This document shows, piece after piece, positions 26,701-35,143 of a stretch of DNA of 64,000 nt. The notes under the pieces are model-generated. The model saw nothing but the letters and a program-made list of their open reading frames with translations. It searched no databases and was not told where the DNA came from. This DNA comes from an uncultured Dongia sp. (GTDB taxonomy: Bacteria; Pseudomonadota; Alphaproteobacteria; Dongiales; Dongiaceae), in NCBI RefSeq assembly GCF_936916975.1, contig NZ_CAKZGO010000022.1:1-64000 (forward strand). The letters run 5' to 3'. A program made the translations under genes and the position numbers. The stretch's first letter is position 1, and every line of letters begins with the position of its first letter.

Positions 26701-27214
26701 TGACCTGCTGCTGCTCGATATCAGCATGCCCGGCCTGACCGGCTGGGAAGTCGCCCGGCAATTGCGCGTCGCCGGTCACGAGGACGCTGTCATCATCATG
26801 CTCTCAGCCAATGTCGATGAAACACGTCCGGGTGGCGGCGTCGAGGACGATCATGACGCCTTCATCGCCAAGCCGACCGACGTCCGCCTGTTGCTGGAAA
26901 AGATGCAGGAACTGCTCGGACTGGAATGGACCTATGACAATGGCGAGGCGGCTGGTGGCGAGATGGCACGGTCCGAGATCGAGGTGTCATCGGCAGCGCC
27001 CGTTGCCCAGATACCGCCGCAGCGCCATCTCGATGAGCTGCATCAGCTGGGGCTCATCGGCTATATCCGCGGCATCGAGGCGAAACTCGCCGAATTGGAG
27101 GAGGTCGATCCAACCCACATTCCGTTTGTGACGGATATGCGCGCTTTGGTGAAGAATTTCGAGCTCAAGCAATACATGTCCGTGCTGGAGGCCTTGCGTG
27201 ATCGGCAAGTCTAG
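23798..27214 (+). CDS. NCS1-type permease fused to hybrid histidine kinase/receiver
   Basis: About 1138 residues. The N-terminal ~490 residues are an NCS1 (purine/cytosine/allantoin permease) domain with some 12 membrane segments. At about 503-541 sits a Cys-rich stretch with eight Cys (CCICEHVFERED, CPAYAGPICSLCC, CHDMC) that looks like a metal or Fe-S site. Two more membrane helices and a coiled coil follow. The kinase has an H-box GMSHEIRSPLNAIFG (His about 688), LINLLSNAVKY, ITDTGIGIP and GTGLGLTITK. A receiver follows with LLLLDISMPGLTGWE, then a C-terminal helical region. Divergent from urtA, it probably senses urea or a ureide. ATG 23798 is chosen; a GTG at 23720 would add 26 residues. 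Confidence 0.88.
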   Translation: MTGRQRIARVRRQYNQWVGDQTLEDYALRFTAHSARRWSRFRVANTALGAASFLACEAIGGSLTLDYGFGNTFMAIMAVGVLIFLTGLPIGYYAAKHGVDIDLLTRGAGFGYLGSTITSLIYASFTFLLFSVEAVIMALALEMCFGIPLPVGYVICALVVIPIVTYGIRFISGMQLWTQPIWLVLQIVPLAYIAFNDRTAIDHWIAFPGRDGTADGGFDLFLFGAAASILMSFVPQIGEQVDYLRFLPERQQGKAGWRGRLAWWAAMLPAGPGWVFIGVAKLLAGSFLAVVALDHGVPADRAAEPTQIFRIAFESMSFSPSMAIILTGILVITCQMKINVTNMYAGSIAWSNFFSRLTHSHPGRVVWLVFNAALALLLMELGVFEAIEKILGLYSNFAVGWIGALVADLVINKPLGLSPNYIEFRRAHLYDVNPVGVGAMLISIIASTAAFFGLLGDAMQSLAPFLGLFVAIAAAPIIAYLTKGRYYIARAPEKDLGVQAEIACCICEHVFEREDMSFCPAYAGPICSLCCTLDARCHDMCKTNSRFSEQLQLVLAKLLPSRIAIGMNTRLGHFAGIFIMFNLIIGVALLLIAVLEGGVGQDAEAAALRGTLLSVYFALFVIMGVAAWLMVLAQESRRVAEEEKERQTQMLTHEIEAHERTYEQLQKAKVAAESANLAKSRYVVGMSHEIRSPLNAIFGYAQLLERDSGVPPQRQDAVRVIRRSAEHLSTLVDGLLDIAKIEAGRLHLNRDRIATNDFLKQIVDMFRIQAKAKGIDFTYERSSHLPPFVFADEKRLRQILINLLSNAVKYTDRGQVTLHHRYRGQVSEFEITDTGIGIPPQDLARIFEPFERGTMTTSRAVAGTGLGLTITKLLTEIMGGDISVDSVPGQGSTFRVRLLLSEAPAPLPSLSEKRQIKSYQGRHITILAADDDMAHLDLLRDILTPLDFTLFCVSDGLAAVKLAGQVKPDLLLLDISMPGLTGWEVARQLRVAGHEDAVIIMLSANVDETRPGGGVEDDHDAFIAKPTDVRLLLEKMQELLGLEWTYDNGEAAGGEMARSEIEVSSAAPVAQIPPQRHLDELHQLGLIGYIRGIEAKLAELEEVDPTHIPFVTDMRALVKNFELKQYMSVLEALRDRQV

Positions 27215-28157
27215 CGAGGATATGTCTCCGCCAGCGCTGGGCGAGCGGGTTCATCCGCGCGACATCGTGCTGGTGGTAGATGATTCGCCGGAGACGCTGA
27301 GCTTTCTCACCCATGCGCTCGAGGAATCTGGCGTCACCGTGCTGGTGGCGGTGGACGGCACCGCGGCGCTGCACCTCATGGAACAGATCACACCGGATCT
27401 CATCCTGCTTGATGCCGTGATGCCGGGCTTGAGCGGTTTCGAGACCTGCCGGCGCCTGAAGCAGAATGACGATCTCGCCCACGTCCCGGTGATCTTCATG
27501 ACCGGCCTGACCGAAACCGAGCATATCGTGAAAGGGCTGGAAGCGGGCGGCGTCGATTATGTGGCCAAGCCCATCGTCGTCGATGAACTGATGGCGCGTA
27601 TGCGCGTCCACCTCACCAATGCACGGCGCACGCAGGATGCGCGCATTGCCCTGGATACCGCCGGGCGCTTCCTGCTCGCGGTCTCTGGCGATGGCCGCAT
27701 CCTGTGGAACACGCCCCAGGCTGCCAAGCTGCTGAAGCAGTTCTATCCCGCCTTGGAAGAACAGGATTTCCGTCTGCCGCCCGATCTTGCCGCCTGGATC
27801 ACGCGCGCGGCGGCGAGCGGTCGAAACGCCACCGGCTGGACGGTCGGCGATGCGACGGCGCGGCTGGAGCTTTCCTATCTCGGCCAGGTGCGGGCGGATG
27901 AGCATGTCCTGCGCCTGTCTGGCGCGCAGCCCGGCGGGGAGGTGGCGCTGCTGCGCCAGCGCCTGTCCCTCACCGCCCGCGAGGCAGAGGTGCTGATCTG
28001 GCTGGCGCGGGGGAAATCCAACCGCGATATCAGCGACATACTCACCATCAGCCCCCGCACGGTGAACAAGCATCTGGAGCAGATCTACGAGAAGCTCGGC
28101 GTCGAGAACCGCGCCTCGGCCACGGCGCTTGCCGTCAGGGCGCTCAGCGATCAGTGA
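27198..28157 (+). CDS. LuxR-type response regulator
   Basis: 319 residues: receiver (about 22-140; VVDDSPETL, phospho-acceptor Asp in LILLDAVMPGLSG, and Lys in VAKPIVVDEL), a middle region of about 100 residues resembling a degenerate PAS domain, and a C-terminal LuxR helix-turn-helix (LTAREAEVLIWLARGKSNRD, SPRTVNKHLEQIYEKL). The GTG at 27198 overlaps the kinase gene by 17 bp and has GGAGG six bases upstream, so it is favoured over the later ATG. It is the likely output of the NCS1-kinase and may regulate urtABCDE. Confidence 0.9.
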   Translation: MIGKSSEDMSPPALGERVHPRDIVLVVDDSPETLSFLTHALEESGVTVLVAVDGTAALHLMEQITPDLILLDAVMPGLSGFETCRRLKQNDDLAHVPVIFMTGLTETEHIVKGLEAGGVDYVAKPIVVDELMARMRVHLTNARRTQDARIALDTAGRFLLAVSGDGRILWNTPQAAKLLKQFYPALEEQDFRLPPDLAAWITRAAASGRNATGWTVGDATARLELSYLGQVRADEHVLRLSGAQPGGEVALLRQRLSLTAREAEVLIWLARGKSNRDISDILTISPRTVNKHLEQIYEKLGVENRASATALAVRALSDQ

Positions 28158-28286
28158 TTTCTCACCAGCCGGTCAATTCCTTTACATCGGCTGTTGCTGA
28201 AGTGAGTTTTGGCCGTTAGCTATTGTAACCTCCTTCGCAGCTGCGAAACTGCCTGTGATGAACTTCATCCAACAGAGGGGGCGACA

Positions 28287-29087
28287 ATGAAAAACGTAAT
28301 ATCCCGCCGGTCGATTCTGGCCTGCAGTGCCGTGCTGGCGCTTGGCCTGCTGACCTTCGGCCCGCAAACCGCATCCGCCGATGCGCTTGAGGACATCGCC
28401 AAGGCCGGCTCGATCAAGGTCGGCATCTTTGAAGACTTCCCGCCTTTCGCGTCCTTGGGCTCCGACATGACTGTCCAGGGTTATGACGTGGAGATGGCGG
28501 AAATCATCGCCAAAAGCCTCGGCGTGAAAGCAGATCTCGTCGGCATCACCGGCCAGAACCGCATTCCGTATTTGAGCGAAGGCAAGGTCGACCTGCTGCT
28601 CAGCATCGGTTTCAGCGATGAACGCGCCCAGGTGGTTGATTTCACCGATCCCTACGCGCCCTATTACATCGCCGTCATGGGGCCGGAAGAGATCGTGGTG
28701 AAGGATGCGGCCGACCTCGCCGGCAAGACCATCGCCGTCAACCGCGGCACGCTGGAAGATACCGAAGTGACCAAGGTCGCGCCCGCCGGCGCCGATATCC
28801 AGCGCTACAGCGACTATAACGGCGTCATCTCGGCCTTCCTCTCCGGCCAGGCGCAGCTGATGGTCGTCGGCAACGATGTCGGTGCCACGATCCTCGCCAA
28901 GGACCCGGCGATCAAACCGGTAGAGAAGTTCCAGCTCCTCACCTCGCCCTCGAACATGGCGGTGAAGAAGGGTGAAGCGGGCCTGCAGAAGAAGCTCAAC
29001 GAGTTGCTTGCTTCGATGCGCGCCGATGGCAGCCTCAACGATCTGGCGGTGAAGTGGCTGAAGGCTCCCTTGCCGAAGGATTTCTAA
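28287..29087 (+). CDS. Polar amino-acid ABC transporter substrate-binding protein
   Basis: 266 residues with a signal peptide (MKNVISRRSILACSAVLALG, cleavage near ASA-DAL) and a SBP_bac_3 fold: IKVGIFEDFPPFASLG, GYDVEMAEIIAKSLG, GKVDLLLSIGFSDERAQ. ATG 28287 follows GAGGGGG. The family binds His, Arg, Lys, Gln or related ligands. It heads a four-gene cassette near an AruI-like decarboxylase, so arginine or 2-ketoarginine is a reasonable guess. Confidence 0.9.
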   Translation: MKNVISRRSILACSAVLALGLLTFGPQTASADALEDIAKAGSIKVGIFEDFPPFASLGSDMTVQGYDVEMAEIIAKSLGVKADLVGITGQNRIPYLSEGKVDLLLSIGFSDERAQVVDFTDPYAPYYIAVMGPEEIVVKDAADLAGKTIAVNRGTLEDTEVTKVAPAGADIQRYSDYNGVISAFLSGQAQLMVVGNDVGATILAKDPAIKPVEKFQLLTSPSNMAVKKGEAGLQKKLNELLASMRADGSLNDLAVKWLKAPLPKDF

Positions 29088-29111
29088 CCATCCCGGGCTG
29101 CTGATACAGCC

Positions 29112-29780
29112 ATGGACGACAATTTCGACTTGGGCGCAATCGCGGGCTATTCCGGCTTGTTCCTGCAGGGTGCAGGAACAACGCTGGGATTGATCGCGAT
29201 TGCCGCCAGCTTGAGCTTCCTCATCAGCATCGGCGGGGCGGCGACGGTGCGGTGGGGTGCCAAATGGGCGCGTAGGCTCGTGATGGCCTATGTCGAACTC
29301 ATCCGCAACACGCCCTTCATCGTGCAGATGTTCTTCATCTTCTTCGGTCTGCCCAGCCTGGGGCTGAAGCTCACTGCGATAACGGCCGCCATCATCGCGG
29401 TCACCGTCAACCTCACCGCCTATTGCATCGAGATCTTGCGCGCCGGCATCGAAGCTGTGCCACCGGGCCAGCGCGAGGCGGGCCTCGCGCTCGGCCTCCC
29501 TCCAATCTGGGTGTTTTTCAGCGTGATCCTCCCGCAAGCCATCGCCAACGTCTATCCGGCCCTCGTCAGCCAGATCATCCTCACCATGCTGGAATCCGCC
29601 GTCGTGTCGAAGATCGCGGTCATGGACTTGACCCACGTCGCCGACCTCATCCAGTCGCGCAATTACCGCACGTTTGAGGCCTATTTTGTGGTCGCGATGA
29701 TCTATCTCGTCATGGCGATCTGCTTGCGCCGCCTGATGGCCCGGGTCGGGCAGCGCTTGTTTGCCGGACGGGTCCGATGA
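29112..29780 (+). CDS. Amino-acid ABC transporter permease
   Basis: 222 residues of the HisM/HisQ type with about five membrane helices; the family motif VELIRNTPFIVQMFFIFFG and the EAA loop PGQREAGLALGLPPIWVF are clear. It forms the channel with the next gene, whose start overlaps its stop by four bases. Confidence 0.91.
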   Translation: MDDNFDLGAIAGYSGLFLQGAGTTLGLIAIAASLSFLISIGGAATVRWGAKWARRLVMAYVELIRNTPFIVQMFFIFFGLPSLGLKLTAITAAIIAVTVNLTAYCIEILRAGIEAVPPGQREAGLALGLPPIWVFFSVILPQAIANVYPALVSQIILTMLESAVVSKIAVMDLTHVADLIQSRNYRTFEAYFVVAMIYLVMAICLRRLMARVGQRLFAGRVR

Positions 29781-30433
29781 TCGAACTGTCCCTCACCGAT
29801 ATCCTGTCTTTCCTGCTTCTGGCAGCCAGGTGGACGGTTTTCTTGTCCGCCATCGCTTTTGTCGGCGGCGGTGTCGGCGCCTTGCTGCTGCTGCTGCTGC
29901 GCTATGCGCGGCCGCGCTTCGGCGGCAGGTTCATGCCCGTCTATGTGGAATTCTTTCAGGACACCCCGTTCCTGTTGCAGCTCTTCCTCATCTTCTTTGG
30001 GTTGCCTAAGCTGGGGATCGACGTCTCACCCCTGATGGCGGCCACGATCGGCCTCACTCTCTATGCCACGGCGTACCTGGCCGAGGTCTGGCGTGGCTGT
30101 GTGGATGCGATACCGCGCGGCCAATGGGATGCTAGCGCCAGCTTGGGGATGAATTTCGTCCAGCAGATGCGCGACGTGATTCTGCCGCAGGCCCTCAAGA
30201 TCTCCATCCCACCCACCGTGGGGTTCCTGGTGCAGTTGATCAAGAACACGGCCGTCACCTCGATCATCGGCTTCCATGAACTGACCAAGGCCGGAGAGAT
30301 CATTAACAACGCGACCTTCCAGCCCTTCATCACCTACAGCATCGTGTCGCTGATCTATTTCGCCATCTGCTATCCGCTGACCCATTGGTCGCGGCGCCTG
30401 GAACGGCGTCTCACACCCACCGGCCATCGCTGA
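29777..30433 (+). CDS. Amino-acid ABC transporter permease
   Basis: 218 residues, second HisM/HisQ-type permease: [19 protein letters not shown] and [19 protein letters not shown]. It starts within the stop of the preceding permease (ATGA). [19 protein letters not shown] is typical of the C-terminal half of the family. Confidence 0.91.
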   Translation: MIELSLTDILSFLLLAARWTVFLSAIAFVGGGVGALLLLLLRYARPRFGGRFMPVYVEFFQDTPFLLQLFLIFFGLPKLGIDVSPLMAATIGLTLYATAYLAEVWRGCVDAIPRGQWDASASLGMNFVQQMRDVILPQALKISIPPTVGFLVQLIKNTAVTSIIGFHELTKAGEIINNATFQPFITYSIVSLIYFAICYPLTHWSRRLERRLTPTGHR

Positions 30434-30443
30434 GGATTTGTCC

Positions 30444-31202
30444 ATGGACCCGCAGATCAACAAATCGGCACCGATGATCGAGCTGCGCAATGTCAGCAAA
30501 TGGTACGACTCGTTCCAGGCGCTGACGGACGTCTCGCTCATCGTCAACAAGGGCGAGCGCGTGGTGATCTGCGGCCCGTCAGGCTCCGGCAAATCGACCG
30601 CGATCCGCTGCATCAACCGGCTGGAGCAACATCAATCCGGCCAGATCCTGGTCGAGGGCGTCGAACTCACCCAGGACTTCAAGAACATCGAGCTCATCCG
30701 GCGCGAGGTCGGCATGGTGTTCCAGCAGTTCAATCTGTTTCCGCACCTCACCATCCTGCAGAACCTGACCCTCGCGCCGCGCCGCGTGCGCAAGATGCCG
30801 CGCGGCCAGGCCGAGGAACTGGCGATGCGCTATCTCACCCGCGTGCGCATCGCCGAGCAGGCGCATAAATATCCCAGCCAACTCTCCGGCGGCCAGCAGC
30901 AGCGCGTCGCCATCGCGCGCGCTTTATGCATGGAACCGCAGGTCATGTTGTTCGACGAGCCGACCTCGGCCCTGGACCCCGAGATGATCAAGGAAGTGCT
31001 CGATGTCATGATTGAGCTCGCGGAAGAACACATGACCATGATCTGCGTCACCCATGAAATGGGCTTCGCCCGCACGGTCGCCGACCGGGTGGTCTTCATG
31101 GATAAGGGCCAGGTGGTCGAAGTGGCCCCGCCCGCGGAATTCTTCGCCAACCCGAAAAACGAGCGGACCAAGCTGTTCCTCGGGCAGTTGCTGAAGCACT
31201 GA
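30444..31202 (+). CDS. Amino-acid ABC transporter ATP-binding protein
   Basis: 252 residues, GlnQ/HisP type. Walker [11 protein letters not shown]-loop [15 protein letters not shown], signature [15 protein letters not shown], Walker [16 protein letters not shown] and switch VTHEMGFA are all intact. ATG 30444 has GAGG eight bases upstream; the TTG at 30438 is not needed. It ends 12 bp before the convergent LysR gene. Confidence 0.93.
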   Translation: MDPQINKSAPMIELRNVSKWYDSFQALTDVSLIVNKGERVVICGPSGSGKSTAIRCINRLEQHQSGQILVEGVELTQDFKNIELIRREVGMVFQQFNLFPHLTILQNLTLAPRRVRKMPRGQAEELAMRYLTRVRIAEQAHKYPSQLSGGQQQRVAIARALCMEPQVMLFDEPTSALDPEMIKEVLDVMIELAEEHMTMICVTHEMGFARTVADRVVFMDKGQVVEVAPPAEFFANPKNERTKLFLGQLLKH

Positions 31203-31214
31203 GCAGGCCTTAGC

Positions 31215-32153
31215 TCAAGCCCGTGCCAGCTTCTTCGGCTTCACGGTCTCTGGTGCGGCCCTGTGCACCGCATAGACCTCATCCAGGAAAGCACCCAGCA
31301 GCGGTTTCTTCTGCTCCGTCTTGCGCATCGCAAGATAGATCGGGTTCTGATAACCCAGCCGCTTTTCGAGGAGCGGCCGCATCAGATCCCGGACCACCCA
31401 TTGTTGGGCGAAATGCGCCGGCAGGAATCCTATATAACGCCCGGACAGGATGAAGACCGCGACGCTTTCCATGAGGTCGGCGGTCGCTGTCGAGGTCAGG
31501 CTGACACCATTGGGAAACTGGTTGGGCGCGGTATAGGCGCGCCGCGCGAATTGCTGGTCCTTGAGATCGTCGAGCGTCACCGTCTCGCTCTCCTCGAACA
31601 GCCCATGCCCTTGCCCGCAATAGAGCACCTGCCGCTCCTCGAACAGATCCTCGTAGCAGAGATAGGGGGAATGCCGGCCGCAGGCACCGAAGCCCAGATC
31701 GTGACGGCCTTCCAGCACCGCCTGCTCGATCTCGGTGGGCGAGGTGACCTGGACCGATATCTGCACTTCCGGCGCTTTCTGATTGAAGCGGCTGATTGCC
31801 TGATGCAGCCGGCAGGCGGGATTGGTGATGAGATTGTCGACGATGCCGATGGAAAGTGTCCCCACGAGGCTGCTGCGCGCTGCACCCGCGGCCGAGCGGA
31901 ATTCATCGACGGCCGAGAACAGCCGCTGGCTCGCCTGGTAAATGAGCTTGCCCTTTTCGGTGAGGCTGAAACCGGCGCGGCCCCGCTCGCACAGGCGCAC
32001 ACCCAGGCGCTGCTCCAGCGCCGTCATATGCGTGCTGATGGTCGACTGGCTGACATTGAGTTCGATCTGTGCCGCGGAAAATCCGCCGGCCTCGACCACC
32101 TTGGCAAAGACGCGCAGCAGCCGAAGATCGCCCTCGCTCAGATTGGCCAACAT
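31215..32153 (-). CDS. LysR-family transcriptional regulator
   Basis: 312 residues. The N-terminal helix-turn-helix (about 1-65; LRVFAKVVEAGGFSAAQIEL, NVSQSTISTHMTALEQRLG) precedes the periplasmic-binding-like effector domain (GTLSIGIVDNLI onwards). ATG 32153 is used because the wing-HTH begins there; upstream in-frame residues are not LysR-like. It is divergent from the AruI-like gene and convergent with the ABC transporter, so it likely controls one or both. Confidence 0.9.
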   Translation of the reverse strand: MLANLSEGDLRLLRVFAKVVEAGGFSAAQIELNVSQSTISTHMTALEQRLGVRLCERGRAGFSLTEKGKLIYQASQRLFSAVDEFRSAAGAARSSLVGTLSIGIVDNLITNPACRLHQAISRFNQKAPEVQISVQVTSPTEIEQAVLEGRHDLGFGACGRHSPYLCYEDLFEERQVLYCGQGHGLFEESETVTLDDLKDQQFARRAYTAPNQFPNGVSLTSTATADLMESVAVFILSGRYIGFLPAHFAQQWVVRDLMRPLLEKRLGYQNPIYLAMRKTEQKKPLLGAFLDEVYAVHRAAPETVKPKKLARA

Positions 32154-32273
32154 TGGAATGCCTTCATATCGTGCGGTGTCGAAGTGAACGTGGGTTATTC
32201 TGTATTGTAACAACCCCTCCGGCAAGGCTCTATCCTGACTGGAATTCCTTGATTTAGCTGGAGAAAGACCATC

Positions 32274-33899
32274 ATGGCGACCTGTGGCGAACTGCTGGTG
32301 CAGCTCCTTGAGGCCTATGGCGTCGAGCTGGTGTTCGGCATTCCCGGCGTGCATACGGTCGAGCTCTACCGTGGCCTTCCCTCAACCGGCATTCGCCATG
32401 TGACACCGCGCCACGAACAGGGCGCCGGCTTCATGGCCGATGGCTATGCGCGGGTGAGCGGCAAGCCGGGCGTGTGCTTCATCGTCACCGGCCCCGGCAT
32501 GACCAATATCCTGACCGCGATGGGTCAGGCTTATGCGGATTCCATCCCCATGCTGGTGATCTCCGCCGTCAACCGCACCGAGCAGCTCGGCATGGGCGAC
32601 GGGCGGCTCCATGAACTCCCCTCGCAGCGCAATGTCGTTGCCGGCGTTTCCGCTTTCAGCCACACGCTGCTCCACGCCGATCAATTGCCGCAGGTCCTCG
32701 CGCGGGCCTTCGCGCTCTTTGCCAGCGCGCGGCCGCGGCCGGTCCATATTGAGATTCCCATCGACGTCATCGCGGCGCAAGCCGATCCCGCAATCGTCTC
32801 CTTGCGTGCTTTGCCGAAGCGCCCCGCACCGCAGGCGGCCGATATCGCTTTGGCAGCGCAATGGCTGAAGGCGGCGAAAACGCCCCTTATCATCCTGGGC
32901 GGTGGTGCGGCAGATGCCGCGACGGCGATCCGCTCATTGGCCGAGCATCTCGATGCCCCGGTGATCAACACGGTGAATGCCAAGGGCATCCTGCCGCCCG
33001 CCCATCCCTTGCGCATCGGCGAGAATATGGCATTCCCACCGGTGCATGAAGCGATCGCCAAGGCAGATGTCGTGCTGGCCATCGGCACCGAATTCGGCGA
33101 GACCGAAATGTATCCGGAACCGAAGCCCCTGCAGTTCGGCGGCAAGCTCATCCGCATCGATATCGACTCGGAACAATTGGTCCGCGCCGTCTCGGCCGAT
33201 CTGCCGATTCTCTCGGATGCGGGGCAGGCCGTCGCCGCCATCAACCAGGCGCTCGGCGTACAAGGCGGCAGGAGCAATGCCGATACGCCCGGTGCCAAAC
33301 GCGCGGCCATTGTCCGGGCGGAGACGAGCAAACATTGGTGGCCGGCCGTCAGCCTCCATCAGCGCATCGCCAAGATCGTGCTGGACACGTTGCCCGATGC
33401 CATCATTGCTGGCGATTCGACCGAACCGGTCTATGCCCTCAACCAATGCTATGAATCGCCCAGCCCGCGTTCCTATTTCAACTCCAGCACCGGCTACGGC
33501 ACCTTGGGCTACGGCCTACCGGCCGGCATTGGCGCCAAGCTTGCGGCGCCTGGTCGTCCCGTGGTCGTGCCGATCGGCGACGGCGGGCTACAGTTCACCA
33601 TTGCGGAACTCGCCTCGGCGGTCGAAGCGGAAATCCCGCTCATCGTCCTGTTGTGGAACAATGACGGCTATGGCGAGATCAAGACCTACATGGTCGACCG
33701 CCAGATCGAGCCGATCGGCGTCGACATCTTCACGCCGGACTTCCTCACGATCGCCAAGGGTTTCGGCTGCGGCGCGACCCGACCGGGCAGTGTCGACGAG
33801 TTGGTCGCGGCACTCCGGCAGGCAGCGACCGGCAAAGCCCCGACGGTCATCGAAATCCGCGCCGACGCCCCCTATGTTGCCAAGCTGGCCGGCGCCTAA
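32274..33899 (+). CDS. aruI: ThDP-dependent 2-keto acid decarboxylase, AruI-like (5-guanidino-2-oxopentanoate decarboxylase)
   Basis: 541 residues with the three-domain ThDP fold of acetolactate synthase relatives. The catalytic Glu lies in TPRHEQGAGFMADGYARV (about residue 48), and the ThDP-Mg motif runs from GDGGLQF to LLWNNDGYGEI (about 435-465). The opening CGELLVQLLEAYGVELVFG and the phrase FGIPGVHTVELYRGL match AruI of the arginine transaminase pathway. AruI makes 4-guanidinobutyraldehyde from 2-ketoarginine in the cytoplasm. The ABC cassette and LysR gene next door support amino-acid catabolism. A general acetolactate synthase is less likely given these matches. Confidence 0.83.
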   Translation: MATCGELLVQLLEAYGVELVFGIPGVHTVELYRGLPSTGIRHVTPRHEQGAGFMADGYARVSGKPGVCFIVTGPGMTNILTAMGQAYADSIPMLVISAVNRTEQLGMGDGRLHELPSQRNVVAGVSAFSHTLLHADQLPQVLARAFALFASARPRPVHIEIPIDVIAAQADPAIVSLRALPKRPAPQAADIALAAQWLKAAKTPLIILGGGAADAATAIRSLAEHLDAPVINTVNAKGILPPAHPLRIGENMAFPPVHEAIAKADVVLAIGTEFGETEMYPEPKPLQFGGKLIRIDIDSEQLVRAVSADLPILSDAGQAVAAINQALGVQGGRSNADTPGAKRAAIVRAETSKHWWPAVSLHQRIAKIVLDTLPDAIIAGDSTEPVYALNQCYESPSPRSYFNSSTGYGTLGYGLPAGIGAKLAAPGRPVVVPIGDGGLQFTIAELASAVEAEIPLIVLLWNNDGYGEIKTYMVDRQIEPIGVDIFTPDFLTIAKGFGCGATRPGSVDELVAALRQAATGKAPTVIEIRADAPYVAKLAGA

Positions 33900-35077
33900 C
33901 GCATCGCCACATGCAGCGATGTCGGCGCCCGGAACTCCCAGCCGCGGAATTTGGGCAGTTTGTCCGGCACCAACGCAATCTCAGCCGCCCGCTCCAACAA
34001 TACACGCAAGGCCACGATCACCTGTTCGCGGGCGAACCAGCGGCCGGAACAGAAATGCTGGCCGAAGCCGAAGGCCGCATGCGACCCCTCGTTGCGATGG
34101 ATATTGAACCGGTCCGGATCGGTAAAACGCGCCTCGTCGCGGCTGGCGGATGACACCAGCGCTCCCACGGCAGCCCCGGCTGGAATCCTCACGCCGCCCA
34201 GTTCGACCGCATGTGTTGTCTCGCGTGTCTGTGTCCCGATGGGCGCCACCCAGCGCAAGCCTTCATCGACGGATTTGGGCAACAGCGCATCGAGACTCTG
34301 CCGGACGGCAGCGAGTTGATCGGGATTGGTCAGCAACCCCACCAGCACCGACCCGGCACCATGCCCCGGTTCCTGCATGCCGCCCAGCAGGGTGACCTTC
34401 ACCGTCGGCAGCAGCAACGCACGTGGCCGCGTCTCTCCTGCCGGCATCCCGTCATGCAGCATGTGCGACAGCGCCGAATGATCCGGCGCCCGCTCCAGCC
34501 GGTCGAAGATGCGGTCGGCGGCGGCGGAAATCTCGGCACTCACCGCGTCGCCGATCTTCTGGCGTTCCGGATCGTTCTCGAAATTGATCGCCCCCTGTGC
34601 CAGGCCATAAAACCAGTGCCGCAGGGTCGACATGTCGATGTCGTGAAAGCCGAATGATCGCGCAAGACTGAGGGTCGAGATCGGCTCGAAATATTCCGCC
34701 ATCAGATCGCCGCCGCCTTTGGCGAGAACCGCATCCAGATAGTCGTTGGCAATCGGCCGGACCAAGTCATCAATATAGGAGGCGACCGCCTTCGGCTTGT
34801 ATTTGGGATCGATCCCAGCGCGCAATTCCTTATGCACCGGCCCATCGGTGGTGAGGATGGTCGGCTTGCCGAAGGTGCGTTCGACCGGCGACGTCTTGAC
34901 CGCAGCCGTGAAGATTTCCGGCGTCTTCGCCACATATTCGACATCCGCCCAGCGCGTTACCAGCCAGATATTGACCGCGGGAACGAAGCAGACCGGCGCC
35001 TCGCGGCGCATGCGGGCGTAAAGCGGGTAGGGGTTGTCTTCCAGATCCTGGACGGTGATGTGATCGGCAAACGGCAT
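33896..35077 (-). CDS. Cytochrome P450 with non-canonical I-helix
   Basis: 393 residues. The heme-Cys motif is FGFGQHFCSGRWFAR near 345-360, and EGLRW is the ExxR pair. The I-helix reads LLGGMQEPGHGAG: an acidic residue is present but Pro-Gly replaces the usual Asp/Glu-Thr, so the proton-delivery Thr is missing. It has no adjacent ferredoxin of its own and may use the one at 44296. Its 3' end overlaps aruI by four bases in convergent orientation. A strong terminator separates it from the upstream permease, so it has its own promoter. Substrate unknown. Confidence 0.88.
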   Translation of the reverse strand: MPFADHITVQDLEDNPYPLYARMRREAPVCFVPAVNIWLVTRWADVEYVAKTPEIFTAAVKTSPVERTFGKPTILTTDGPVHKELRAGIDPKYKPKAVASYIDDLVRPIANDYLDAVLAKGGGDLMAEYFEPISTLSLARSFGFHDIDMSTLRHWFYGLAQGAINFENDPERQKIGDAVSAEISAAADRIFDRLERAPDHSALSHMLHDGMPAGETRPRALLLPTVKVTLLGGMQEPGHGAGSVLVGLLTNPDQLAAVRQSLDALLPKSVDEGLRWVAPIGTQTRETTHAVELGGVRIPAGAAVGALVSSASRDEARFTDPDRFNIHRNEGSHAAFGFGQHFCSGRWFAREQVIVALRVLLERAAEIALVPDKLPKFRGWEFRAPTSLHVAMR

Positions 35078-35090
35078 CGTGACCTCCGCA

Positions 35091-35128
35091 CAAAGAAAAA
35101 GGGCGGAACGGCCTGTGCCGTTCCGCCC
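35091..35128 (-). terminator. Rho-independent terminator after the APC permease
   Basis: A perfect 12-bp stem (GGGCGGAACGGC at 35101-35112, complement at 35117-35128) with a 4-base loop. On the minus strand it is followed by TTTTTCTTTG. It lies between the permease stop (35144) and the P450 start (35077). Confidence 0.92.
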
Positions 35129-35143
35129 ACGAGACGAAAACCG

